NCBI GenBank assembly: GCA_963700425.1
Contig: CAVOXO010000003.1
Span: forward strand, 496,001 to 560,000
Reading direction: 5' to 3'
DNA: 64,000 nucleotides
DNA from: CAVOXO01 sp963700425
GTDB taxonomy: Bacteria > Actinomycetota > Acidimicrobiia > Acidimicrobiales > Microtrichaceae
Shown: positions 17,955 through 25,793 of the stretch, in pieces
Layout: each line of letters opens with the position of its first letter
How positions within the stretch are numbered: the first letter of the stretch is position 1
Notes under the pieces: model-generated
What the model was told of the DNA's origin: nothing
What the model saw: the letters and a program-made list of their open reading frames with translations, nothing else
The model's database searches: none
Position numbers and translations under genes: made by a program

Positions 17955-18250
17955 AGCCTGGCGTGGCGTCGGTACCATGGGCCATTCGACCCCCACGAAT
18001 TGGTCCGTTCGCCTCTCGTGGCCGAACCCGACGCGCCGAAGACATACCCATGACATCGACACGCCAGGTATCCCACTCTCCGATCTCCGCACCAGCTTTC
18101 GTGGCGATCGCGGGCTCTGGAGGGCTCTCGTCGTCGCCATGTCGACACCACCAACGGCGGGACCCCGGTCGACCGAGTCCGATCGACGCTCGGTCGACCG
18201 GCGTCCTCCGCCTGGCCGCCTCGATCCGGTGGACGCCGACGATTGACCCT
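17955..18250 (+). other. Coding-like stretch, unrecognised and frameshifted
   Basis: Between udgB and the lipoprotein gene two stretches read like protein in different plus frames: HGPFDPHELVRSPLVAEPDA (about 17977-18036) and DIDTPGIPLSDLRTSFRGDR (about 18056-18115), continuing LWRALVVA. Joined by a one-base shift they would make a short protein of roughly 90 residues that ends near 18246. I do not recognise a family. It could also be a displaced extension of a neighbour. No promoter or RNA structure is evident. Confidence 0.3.
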
Positions 18251-18356
18251 CGTCATCTGAGCGTCACGTCATCTGGCGACCACGCCACCCGTCGCGCCTT
18301 TCGGTCGACCTCGGTGCCGACTAGCGTCGCAGCGGCCGAATCGTCGATCGGAGTAC

Positions 18357-18775
18357 GTGGTGCGGAAGTCGAAGCTGCGCGGTTGGCAGCAGGTGCGGTG
18401 GCGCTGATCATGGTCGGCTCCGCCTGCGGCCCCAAGCAGGACGCCAGCGGTTACGGCGACACGGCCCAGGAGCATTTCGTCGAGGGCTGCACGACCGAGC
18501 GGACCGGTCACCCCGACGGGGCTCGACGTCGAATCGCTCGCCCCCGAATCGATGTGCCAGTGCGTCTACGACGACATCCGCACCGACAACCCCGGAGCGA
18601 CCCACCCCATCGAGTGGGACGAGCTGCGTTCCTACGAGGACGCCGTGGCCGATGCCGAGGTCGGAAGCGATTCCCGAGCCGCCCGAACGGATCGTCGACG
18701 GCGGTCGATCTGTGCTCGACCGCGGGCCCTCGCCCCGACACGACCGCCGCCACCACCACCACCACCGGCGAGTGA
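18357..18775 (+). CDS. Small secreted lipoprotein of unknown function (frameshifted)
   Basis: The restored product is about 138 residues. It has a basic start (VRKSKLR), a hydrophobic core LAAGAVALIMV and a lipobox VGSAC, so it should be a lipid-anchored exported protein. The mature part has TAQEHFVEGCTT, then a motif SMCQCVYDDI with a CxC pair, ATHPIEWDELRSYEDAVADA, and a Thr-rich tail ending TTTTTGE. Indels lie near 18383, 18510 and 18690. Start is GTG 18357 or 18360. Family unknown. It faces the FrhB-like gene tail to tail. Confidence 0.55.
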
Positions 18776-18801
18776 TCAGGCAGATCGGATCGCCTGCGTG
18801 G

Positions 18802-19965
18802 TCATGCTGGCGCGACGGTGCGCTGAGCCCCACTCGAACGGACGGCTCGGCATCGGCGGGCCAACGGGACCTCGACTTCTCGGCGAGTTTGTGCATCAGG
18901 GCGATGGCACCGGGGTCGCTGTCGCCGGGTCGGGCGACGACGGAGCCGTCGTCGACCATCCGCGCCATGATCTCCCGACCCAGTTCGGTCCGCACGATGG
19001 TCAGGGTCCAGTCGTTGTCCTTGCCGATGCCACCGGTGGAGATGTCGGCATGCTCGGCGGCGAAGTCGGGGCAGTGGTTGCACCCGTCGCGGGTCCACGC
19101 GTGGCATTCCTTGAGGTTGATCTCGTGGAACGTGCCGTCGCGCATCCATATCTGGAACACGCCCTTGATGTTCATCTTGGCGATCTCGGCCCGGCTCAGG
19201 CCGTACTTCGCCCAGAAGAGCTCCTCGAAGATGGCATCGTCGAACGTCTTGGAGCACAGCAGACCGATGTTGAAGACGATCGGTTTGGAGATCTTGCCGA
19301 TCTTGCGGGACCACATCGTGGGGGGCACCGACGACTGGCAGCTCATTCCCACCAGAGCGAGCCTCGTGTGACCCTGTTCCAGGGCGTCGTCGAGGGCAAG
19401 GGTGTTGGCCGAATAGGTGTAGCGGCTTCCGGCGGCGGCCAGGATCTCGTCGCGGGTCGAGGCGACGCCGGGCACCGCTTTCCAGCGGTGGCGTCGCCTT
19501 CGAGATATGACACGAGACCTGCGTCGACGTAGTCGTGTTCGATCGCCCACAGCAGAGATGGCGCTGACCAGGCCACCGTCCTGGCCCATCTGGTGGACCA
19601 TGTCGTCCGATGCCCGACACAGGAGGATGTCGGAGTAGATGCCGGCGACCTCGTCGTCGCGGCGGTCCCGACCGAAGAGGTGGTCGTTGGCCTGATGCTC
19701 CCAGAGTCGGAACCGGGGACATGCCCGGGTGCAGCTCGTGCAGCCCTTCTCCCCGTGGACGCAGTTGTCGGGACCGAGTTCGTCCTCGAGATGGAAGGGC
19801 GTGTAGCCGCCTGCGACGTGGTCGTAGCCGATCACGTCGTGGGGGCAGCTGATGACGCATCCGGCGCAGCCGGTGCAGAGATCCGCATCGATGACCTCCG
19901 ACTTGAGCTCCTTCCACTGGTGGGTCCAACGTTCGAGCGCGGTCGGTGGTCGTGGTGCTCGACAT
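18802..19965 (-). CDS. Coenzyme F420 hydrogenase/dehydrogenase beta-subunit family protein (frameshifted)
   Basis: The product is about 387 residues. Near the N terminus is a ferredoxin-like motif DADLCTGCAGCVISCPHDVI (C-x2-C-x2-C-x3-C), with a second cluster CVHGEKGCTSCTRACPRFRL. The FrhB-type body follows: LVGMSCQSSVPPTMWSRKIG, IVFNIGLLCSKTFDDAIFEE, NIKGVFQIWMRDGTFHEINL, then HAWTRDGCNHCPDFAAEHAD and ISTGGIGKDNDWTLTIVRTE. FrhB proteins use Fe-S clusters and FAD to pass electrons to or from F420; the partner is unknown. Indels lie near 19490-19550 and 19940; the exact C terminus is uncertain because another shift may lie near 18850. TATCCT sits 6 nt before ATG 19965, so the mRNA is probably leaderless. 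Confidence 0.82.
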   Translation of the reverse strand: MSSTTTTDRARTLDPPVEGAQVGGHRCGSLHRLRRMRHQLPPRRDRLRPRRRRLHALPSRGRTRSRQLRPRGEGLHELHPGMSPVPTLGASGQRPPLRSGPPRRRGRRHLLRHPPVSGIGRHGPPDGPGRWPGQRHLCCGRSNTTTSTQVSCHISKATPPLESGARRRLDPRRDPGRRRKPLHLFGQHPCPRRRPGTGSHEARSGGNELPVVGAPHDVVPQDRQDLQTDRLQHRSAVLQDVRRCHLRGALLGEVRPEPGRDRQDEHQGRVPDMDARRHVPRDQPQGMPRVDPRRVQPLPRLRRRACRHLHRWHRQGQRLDPDHRADRTGSGDHGADGRRRLRRRPTRRQRPRCHRPDAQTRREVEVPLARRCRAVRSSGAQRTVAPA

Positions 19966-20005
19966 GGCCGAAGGATAGCGGCGCGTGACCGCTACCCTGT
20001 GAGGC

Positions 20006-20483
20006 GTGACGCACGATGCGCTCGGGGATCGCCCTTCGCCGACACCGTCGGCCGGGCGCGATCGCATGGGCACGGTCGTGCGGGGTCCATGGGCTGTTGC
20101 GGCCGCGGCGGCGTGCGGTTGCGCGGCGGTGGCATTGGTCGATCCCGACGGAGACCCCGATGAGCGTGGGTTGTCCGTTCCAGGTCGCCACCGGATGGTG
20201 GTGTCCCTTCTGCGGCGCGACGCGTGCGGCGTCGCGCATCGTTCGGGCCGATCTGTCGGGAGCGCTTCGCTACAACGCCCTGCTGGTGATCGCGGCACCC
20301 GATCGACGCTCGCTCTCTGGTGGGCGTACGCGCAGCCGTCCGAGCAGGGCTGGCGAGCGAGCGTGCGGCAACGGATCGGCGCCAGCGTCGGTGGCCACCG
20401 CGGCCGTTCTGGGTGTCGCCTTCACCGTGGTGCGCAACATCCCCGTCGACCCGCTCACGTCGCTGCGGTTTCCCGGCGCCTAG
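20006..20483 (+). CDS. DUF2752 membrane protein (frameshifted)
   Basis: The product is about 158 residues. The diagnostic motif is CPFQVATGWWCPFCGATRAA, that is CPF...TG-x-x-CPFCGATRA, then LSGALRYNALLVIAAP, which defines DUF2752: a small membrane protein with two or three helices and a conserved Cys pair. The N-terminal helix is AVAAAAACGCAAVALVDP and the C terminus VRNIPVDPLTSLRFPGA. Indels lie near 20150, 20300 and 20400. Start GTG 20006 lies 7 nt after TACCCT, so it is probably leaderless and divergent from the FrhB-like gene. Function unknown. Confidence 0.75.
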
Positions 20484-20520
20484 TCAGGGCGCCGGTGGTT
20501 CGATCGGGCTGGCCCGAAAC

Positions 20521-20534
20521 TGACCGATCGGTCA
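20521..20534. promoter_or_regulatory. Palindromic operator before the acyl-CoA dehydrogenase gene
   Basis: TGACCGATCGGTCA is a perfect 14-bp palindrome that ends 10 bp before ATG 20545 and abuts a CAAGAT hexamer (20533-20538) that could be the -10 element of a leaderless promoter. Palindromes of this size that overlap a -10 are typical of TetR-family operators, which often control fatty-acid genes in actinobacteria. No regulator gene is adjacent. Confidence 0.5.
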
Positions 20535-20544
20535 AGATGGGCGC

Positions 20545-21799
20545 ATGGACCTCACCTACCCGCCCGACGCCGAAGACTTCCGCACCGAGATCAGGTCATG
20601 GCTCGAATCCAACCTCCCCGACGGTTGGTTCGACGACGGACTTCGAGATGTCCGCCGACGAACGCTCGGCCTTCAACGAGGCGTGGACCCAGAAGCTCTT
20701 CGACGGCGGGTGGATCTGCTCGACGTGGCCGGTGGAGTACGGCGGCAAGGGTCTGTCGACGATCCAGGGCGTGGTGCTCGCAGAGGAGTTCTCTCGCGCG
20801 CGAGCCCCGATGCGGGCCGACTTCTTCGGCGACACCCTGGTCGGACCGACGATCCTGATGAACGGGACCGAGGAACAGAAGAGGCACTTCCTGCCCGGAA
20901 TCCTCAAGGGCGAGACGAGCTGGTGTCAGGGGTTCTCGGAGCCGAACTCGGGTTCGGACCTGGCGTCGCTCACCACCAGCGCGGTGCTCGACGGCGACGA
21001 GTGGGTGATCAGCGGACAGAAGGTCTGGACGACCCAGGCCCAGTTCGCCGACTACTGCTTCGTGCTGGCCCGGACCGATCCCGAGGCACCGAAGATCCAG
21101 GCGGGCATCTCCTACCTGCTCGTCCCGATGCACCAGAGCGGGGTCGAGGTTCGCCGGAATCACGCAGCCCGACGGCACCGCGGAGTTCAACGAGGTGTTC
21201 TTCGACGGGGCCCGATGCCCCAAGGACAACGTCGTCGGGGGGCTGAACAACGGTTGGAAGGTCGCCAACGACACCCTCGGATTCGAGCGGGGGATGTCCG
21301 CGACGACCGGACACCGTCGCTTCGAGGAGGAATACAGGCGCATGGTCGCCGCGGCGACCTGACAACGGGTCGATCGACGATCCGCTGGTCCGTCAGCGCC
21401 TGATGCGCTTCTACTCCAAGATTCAGATCCTTCGAATCAACGGCCTCCGGAACCTCACCGCCACCCTGTCGGGGAAGCGAGACGCCGGGACGATCGCCGT
21501 TGAGCGCCACCAACAAGCTGTTCTGGTCGGAGATGCACCAGGACGCGATGAACCTCGCGGTCGACATCCACGGTGCGGCGGGGATGTTGATCGACACCGG
21601 TCCCGAACAGGGCTGGCCCGGGGTGGCGCGGATGGAGATGCGTGACGGCTACCCGGTGAGCCCGATGATGACGGCGTTCTTCTTCAGCCGGTCGGAGACG
21701 ATCTGGGGCGGGACCTCACAGATCCAACGCAACATCGTCGGCGAACGGGTACTCGGTCTGCCGCGGGAACCGAAGGTCCCCACGACGCCCCAGCCCTAG
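20545..21799 (+). CDS. Acyl-CoA dehydrogenase (frameshifted)
   Basis: The product is about 418 residues and has the three ACAD segments: an N-terminal helical part (LTYPPDAEDFRTEIRSWLES), a middle beta part with GETSWCQGFSEPNSGSDLAS (the substrate/flavin loop) and WVISGQKVWTTQAQFADYCF, and a C-terminal helical part with SEMHQDAMNLAVDIHGAAGM and the flavin-binding FFFSRSETIWGGTSQIQRNI. No standard catalytic Glu can be placed with certainty because of breaks near 20640, 21160, 21355 and 21500. It oxidises an acyl-CoA or a steroid side-chain CoA ester and passes electrons to ETF (etfBA at 12.2 kb). It is a single gene behind a palindromic operator. Confidence 0.9.
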
Positions 21800-21843
21800 C
21801 CACGATCGCCCCGGGTGGTCCTTCCGCTTTGTTGCGAATGGAT

Positions 21844-21849
21844 TACGGT
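21844..21849 (+). promoter_or_regulatory. Probable -10 element of a leaderless promoter (LCP gene)
   Basis: TACGGT ends 8 nt before the GTG start at 21858, which would place the transcription start at or next to the start codon; no ribosome site is visible between them. Confidence 0.4.
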
Positions 21850-21857
21850 GTGGATCC

Positions 21858-23389
21858 GTGACCGTCGACGCTGAGACTCCACGGGCCGCGGAGATGACAG
21901 CCGAGTCGCCCGAGGCTTCTCCGGCGGCCGAGCCCACAGGCCCCCGACGCACGCGGCGCTCGAGGACTCTTCGCTGGGCGGCGGCGGTCTTCGCGGTGAT
22001 GGCCCTGATCGGGATGGCCATCGCCGGGTGGGGCGTCTACCAGTTCAACCAGTTGAAGAGGGAACCACGTCGACCTGGCGGACGCGGGCATCGACGAGCC
22101 GCAGAACTTCCTGATCGTGGGAAGCGACACCCGCGAACTCGACGAGGCCGACTCCGATGCCGGGAACATCTTCGGCAACCGCGACGAGCGACATCCCCGG
22201 CGGGCGTCGGGCGGACACGATCGTCATCGCCCGCATCGACCCCCTCACGACGACGGCCGAGATGTTGTCGATTCCGCGGGACCTGTGGGTCGAGAAGACC
22301 GACGGGAGCGGAGACCACGGCCGGATCAACGCTGCGTACTCCGAGGGCCCTCAGGAGCTGATCGACACCATCGAGGGAGAACTGGCGATCCCCATCCACC
22401 ACTACGTCGAGGTCAACTTCAACGGCTTCAAGGATCTCGTCGACGCGATCGGTGGCGTCCCGATGTACTTCGACCGACCCGTCTACGACCTCAACACGGG
22501 CCTGAACATCCGCAAGAAGGGCTGCTACACCCTCGACGGCGTCAACGCCCTCGCCTACTCCCGATCGCGACACCTGGTCTGGAGCAACGGGGTCAAGTGG
22601 ATCACCGACGAGACCGGCGACCTCGGGCGGATCAGTCGCCAGCAGGTCTTCATGCGACACGCGGCGAACAAGATCGCCGGCCTGGGCCTCGACGACATCA
22701 ACTCCCTTCGTGTCCTCGTGGCAGTGGCGGTCAACAACGTCACCGTGGACGATCGCCTCGGGACGAAGGAGATGCTGGACATCTCCCGCCAGTTCGAATC
22801 GTTCACCAGCGAACAGATGCTGGTTCACCGGCTGCCGATCGTCCCCCATCGCACCGACGGGGGCGCCAGTGTGGTGCTCGTCGACGACGCGGCGGCCGTC
22901 GGGGTTCTCGACCTCTTCTCCGGTCGCGCCGCCGAGAAGGCACAGGAGGCTCCCACCACCACCGTGCCTCCCGAGGAGATCACCGTCGACGTCTACAACG
23001 CCACCACGGTGGCAGGCCTCGCCGGCTCGACCTCCTCGACGTTGGCGGCGTGGGGGTTCACTGCGGGCGAGGTCGCCGACGAGACATCGCCCGGTCGGAG
23101 CATCATCCGCCATGCCCCCGGTTCCGAGGCGGTGGCGGAGTTGGTGGCGAACCTCATGAGCCCGGCGCCCGATCTCGTCTCCGATGCGACGCTCGAGGAG
23201 TACCACGTGCAGGTCGTGCTCGACGACGGGAAGGTCACCGTGGTGGAGGTTCCGGACGTGTCGGGGGCCGATGACGGGCCGGCGGGCGGCTCGGGCTCGG
23301 CGACAACGGCGTCTGAGGGACCCGACGCGTCGGAGCAGATCGTGGGTATCGCCCCCGGAGACCCACCTCCCGGAATCACGTGTGAGTGA
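21858..23389 (+). CDS. LytR-CpsA-Psr (LCP) family protein with LytR_C domain (two frameshifts near the N terminus)
   Basis: The product is about 510 residues: an acidic cytosolic N terminus, one membrane helix (WAAAVFAVMALIGMAIAGWG) and an LCP catalytic domain with FLIVGSDTRELDEADSD, RRADTIVIARIDP (catalytic Asp and Arg), EMLSIPRDLWV and GRINAAYSEGPQELIDTIEG. A C-terminal LytR_C domain (ITVDVYNATTVAGLAGSTSS) follows a Thr-rich spacer. LCP enzymes transfer glycopolymers from a polyprenyl-phosphate carrier to peptidoglycan; the WecA-type gene at 46 kb would start such carriers. Indels lie near 22065 and 22190. It starts at GTG 21858. Confidence 0.9.
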
Positions 23390-24302
23390 GAGGAGGTCGG
23401 CTCAGCCACCTCCTCACACAGACGCCTGGGTCATGCCGGCTGCCGTGGCGGCGCCGGTCCTGTGGAGTGCCGGCAATCTCCTGGTGCGCGGGGCGCCTGT
23501 CGATCCATCGCAGCTGGCCATCTGGAGGATGGTCTTCGGGGTATTGCTGTACCAGGTCATCTGGCGGTGGCGTGGCGGGTCGATGTCCTGGGAGACCCTG
23601 AGGCTCGCAGCCCCCGGGGGGGTCGGTTTCGGGTTGCAGGCCGTCCTCTTCTACACCGCGCTCCGGACCACGTCGGTGGTGAGCGCCGTCGTCATCACGT
23701 CTCTGCAGCCGTTGATCCTCATACCGATCACCCGGCGTGTCTTCGGCGATGTGACCGGACCACGCCGGGCCGGTCTGACCCTGCTCGCGGTGGTGGGCAC
23801 CGCGATCGTCGTCGTCGGTTCGTCGGGCGGCGGCAGTTGGAGCATCCGGGGAGACCTGTTGGCTCTGGCCGCCACCTTCGCCGGGTGTCTGTACTTCATC
23901 GGGACCAAGTCGGCCCGCCATCACCTGGCCACGCTCGAGTACCAGGCGGCAGCTCTCGTCTCCGCCGTGATCTGGGCGATGCCCGTGGCTGCGTTGTTGT
24001 CGGGAGGGATGTCCCGGCCCGCACGGGGGGAGCTGGTGTGGCCGGTGGCGATGGCGCTGATCGCAGGATCGGGGCACCTGCTGATGAACGCCGCCCAACG
24101 ATTCGTGACGGTGGGGACCACATCGACTCTCGCCCTGTCGGTCACCCCGCTCACCGCGCTCGGGGCCGTGGTCGTCTTCGGCGAGACGATCACATGGGTT
24201 CAGGTGACGGGAATGGTCGTGGTGCTCGCGAGCCTGGCGGTCTTCGCGAGCACCGCACCGACCGCACTGCCGCCGTCGGCGGAGGAGTCCGTCGCCCAGT
24301 GA
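23382..24302 (+). CDS. EamA/DMT-superfamily transporter
   Basis: The protein has about 306 residues and ten predicted helices in two EamA repeats, beginning WVMPAAVAAPVLWSAGNLLV, with VVSAVVITSLQPLILIPITR at the end of the first repeat and TSTLALSVTPLTALGAVVVF, which carries the typical Pro in the second. DMT proteins of this type export amino acids or other metabolites; the substrate is unknown. GTG 23382 overlaps the LCP stop by 8 bp; ATG 23433 is an alternative that begins right at the first helix. It ends 28 bp before the convergent CDF gene. Confidence 0.88.
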   Translation: MSERRSAQPPPHTDAWVMPAAVAAPVLWSAGNLLVRGAPVDPSQLAIWRMVFGVLLYQVIWRWRGGSMSWETLRLAAPGGVGFGLQAVLFYTALRTTSVVSAVVITSLQPLILIPITRRVFGDVTGPRRAGLTLLAVVGTAIVVVGSSGGGSWSIRGDLLALAATFAGCLYFIGTKSARHHLATLEYQAAALVSAVIWAMPVAALLSGGMSRPARGELVWPVAMALIAGSGHLLMNAAQRFVTVGTTSTLALSVTPLTALGAVVVFGETITWVQVTGMVVVLASLAVFASTAPTALPPSAEESVAQ

Positions 24303-24330
24303 CGATGCCGGTCGTCGACCGGCCCGGGTC

Positions 24331-25257
24331 TCACCAGGCGAGATCCTGACACCCGTCGTGCGACCGAGGCTCGACCTGGAACGTGCCGTGATGGATCCCG
24401 TGGGTCTCGGAGAGCAGTTGACGGGCCTGATCGAGAACCGAGTGCCCGTCGACGTCGTCGCTCACCACGAGGTGGGCGGATGCGGCATCCATGTCGGAGG
24501 TGAGGGTCCAGACATGGAGGTCGTGGACGTCGATGACGCCGTCGATGGCCGCGAGGCCGGTCTCGACAGCATCGAGATCGAGACCCTCCGGGGCGGCCTG
24601 GAGGAGGACCCGGACACTCCGGCGACCGAGGCGCCACGAACGGGGGAGGATCCACACGCCGATGGCGATGGCCGCGACGGGGTCCATCCACGTCCAACCG
24701 AACCACCGCAGAGCGAGCGCCGCGACGATCACTCCGACCGATCCGAGAGCGTCCGCGAGGACCTCGAGGTAGGCCCCTTCGACGTTGAGTGACTCCTCCG
24801 AACCCTCCCGCAACAGCAGTGCCCCGATGACGTTGACGATGAGTCCGAGGACCGCAACCACCAACATGGCGCCGTCCTCCACCTCCGGTGGGTCCAACAG
24901 GCGACGGGTTGCGTCGACGAGCACCCATGCGCCGACCGCGAACAACAACAGCGAGTTCACGAACGCGGCGAGGATCTCCAGTCTGTAGAGGCCGAAGGTG
25001 TGACCCGACATGGCCCGATGGGGCTGCGACTCGACCCGCGAGGCCAGCTGGATGGCGGCCAGGGCCATGCCGAGCCCGACGACGTCGGTCAGCATGTGGC
25101 CGGCGTCGGACAGGAGAGCCAACGAATTCGTCGAGAACGCGGCGACGCCCTCGACCACGAAGAATCCCGCGGTGAGGCCGAAGGCGACGGCCAGCGGGCG
25201 CACGTGCCGCGCTCCGGCCCGCGCCGCGCCGGAGCCGTGGTGATGATCGTGGCCCAT
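24331..25257 (-). CDS. Cation diffusion facilitator (zinc-type metal efflux)
   Basis: The 308-residue protein starts with a His-rich MGHDHHHGSG and has six helices with the CDF metal site residues: SLALLSDAGHMLTDVVGLG in helix 2 (HxxxD) and VEGAYLEVLADALGSVGVIV in helix 5. The C-terminal cytosolic domain contains VIDVHDLHVWTLTSDMDAAS, typical of CzcD/ZitB proteins. It should exchange Zn2+ (or Co2+/Cd2+) for protons and export the metal. Its ATG overlaps the arsR stop (4 nt), so both form one unit under the metal-responsive repressor. Confidence 0.93.
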   Translation of the reverse strand: MGHDHHHGSGAARAGARHVRPLAVAFGLTAGFFVVEGVAAFSTNSLALLSDAGHMLTDVVGLGMALAAIQLASRVESQPHRAMSGHTFGLYRLEILAAFVNSLLLFAVGAWVLVDATRRLLDPPEVEDGAMLVVAVLGLIVNVIGALLLREGSEESLNVEGAYLEVLADALGSVGVIVAALALRWFGWTWMDPVAAIAIGVWILPRSWRLGRRSVRVLLQAAPEGLDLDAVETGLAAIDGVIDVHDLHVWTLTSDMDAASAHLVVSDDVDGHSVLDQARQLLSETHGIHHGTFQVEPRSHDGCQDLAW

Positions 25258-25595
25258 CAGCGCGCCCCCCGAGCGTGGGCGATGTGCCGCCGTGACACCG
25301 AGACGAGCGTACGCACGTGGTCGTCGTCGAGGCGGTAGTAGATCCGGCGTCCGGCGCGTCGGGTCCTGAGGACCCCGGCGCCGCGCATCAGCCGGAGCCC
25401 TTGTGACACCTTGGTGTCGCTGGAGTCCACGAGCTCGGCGATGTCTCCGACGCACAGTTCCTCGTGAGCAGCGAGCGTGGCGAGGATTCTCACCCTGGTG
25501 GGATCGCCCAGCAGTCGGAACATCTCGGCCAGGTCGGCCGCTTCCCGCTGGTCGATGTCGTCGTCGACCACCGGGTCGATGGGCGATACCTGCAT
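25257..25595 (-). CDS. ArsR/SmtB-family metal-sensing repressor (CzrA-like)
   Basis: The 112-residue winged-helix protein contains FRLLGDPTRVRILATLAAHE, CVGDIAELVDSSDTKVSQGL (recognition helix) and GVLRTRRAGRRIYYRLDDDH. The last helix has D-x-H-x10-H-x2-H (DDHVRTLVSVSRRHIAH), exactly the alpha-5 zinc site of CzrA/SmtB, so it should release DNA on zinc binding. It controls the CDF exporter downstream. ATG 25595 overlaps a palindrome, and a TACCTT hexamer lies 7 nt upstream, so transcription is probably leaderless and directly blocked by the repressor. Confidence 0.92.
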   Translation of the reverse strand: MQVSPIDPVVDDDIDQREAADLAEMFRLLGDPTRVRILATLAAHEELCVGDIAELVDSSDTKVSQGLRLMRGAGVLRTRRAGRRIYYRLDDDHVRTLVSVSRRHIAHARGAR

Positions 25596-25609
25596 ACCTG
25601 TGAAGGTAT
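25594..25609. promoter_or_regulatory. Palindromic ArsR operator overlapping the arsR start codon
   Basis: ATACCTGTGAAGGTAT is a perfect 6-4-6 inverted repeat. Its left end overlaps the arsR ATG (25593-25595) and its right arm covers the likely -10 hexamer (TACCTT on the minus strand, 25608-25603). A further half site GATACCT lies at 25585-25591. The arrangement fits autoregulation by the ArsR protein. Confidence 0.6.
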
Positions 25610-25616
25610 CAGAGAG

Positions 25617-25688
25617 TGCCCTCGGCAGGATTCGAACCTGCGCACACGGCTCCGGAGGCCGATGCTCTATCCCCTGAGCTACGAGGGC
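25617..25688 (-). tRNA. tRNA-Arg (anticodon CCG)
   Basis: Read on the minus strand, the acceptor stem GCCCTCG pairs with CGAGGGC. The D arm has GCTCAGGGGATAGAGC. The anticodon loop is CTCCGGA with anticodon CCG (arginine, codon CGG), and the T arm is GCAGGTTCGAATCCTGC. It is 72 nt; the 3' CCA is not encoded. It ends 21 nt before the arsR start on the same strand and lies beside argS on the other strand. Confidence 0.95.
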
Positions 25689-25793
25689 GGGCGGCGACAG
25701 GATAGCCCTCGTCGGGCCCTCGGCAATTCGGTTCGGTGGCCGGCAGTCCCACCGCTACCATCGCTGCGGCCACCCGCACGCATCGGAGACCTC

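Noticed and set aside
18600..18780. A WWWWW run at the end of a minus-strand frame of the FrhB-like gene
   Set aside because: It is the complement of the CACCAC repeats that encode the Thr-rich tail of the plus-strand lipoprotein; the FrhB protein must end before it.
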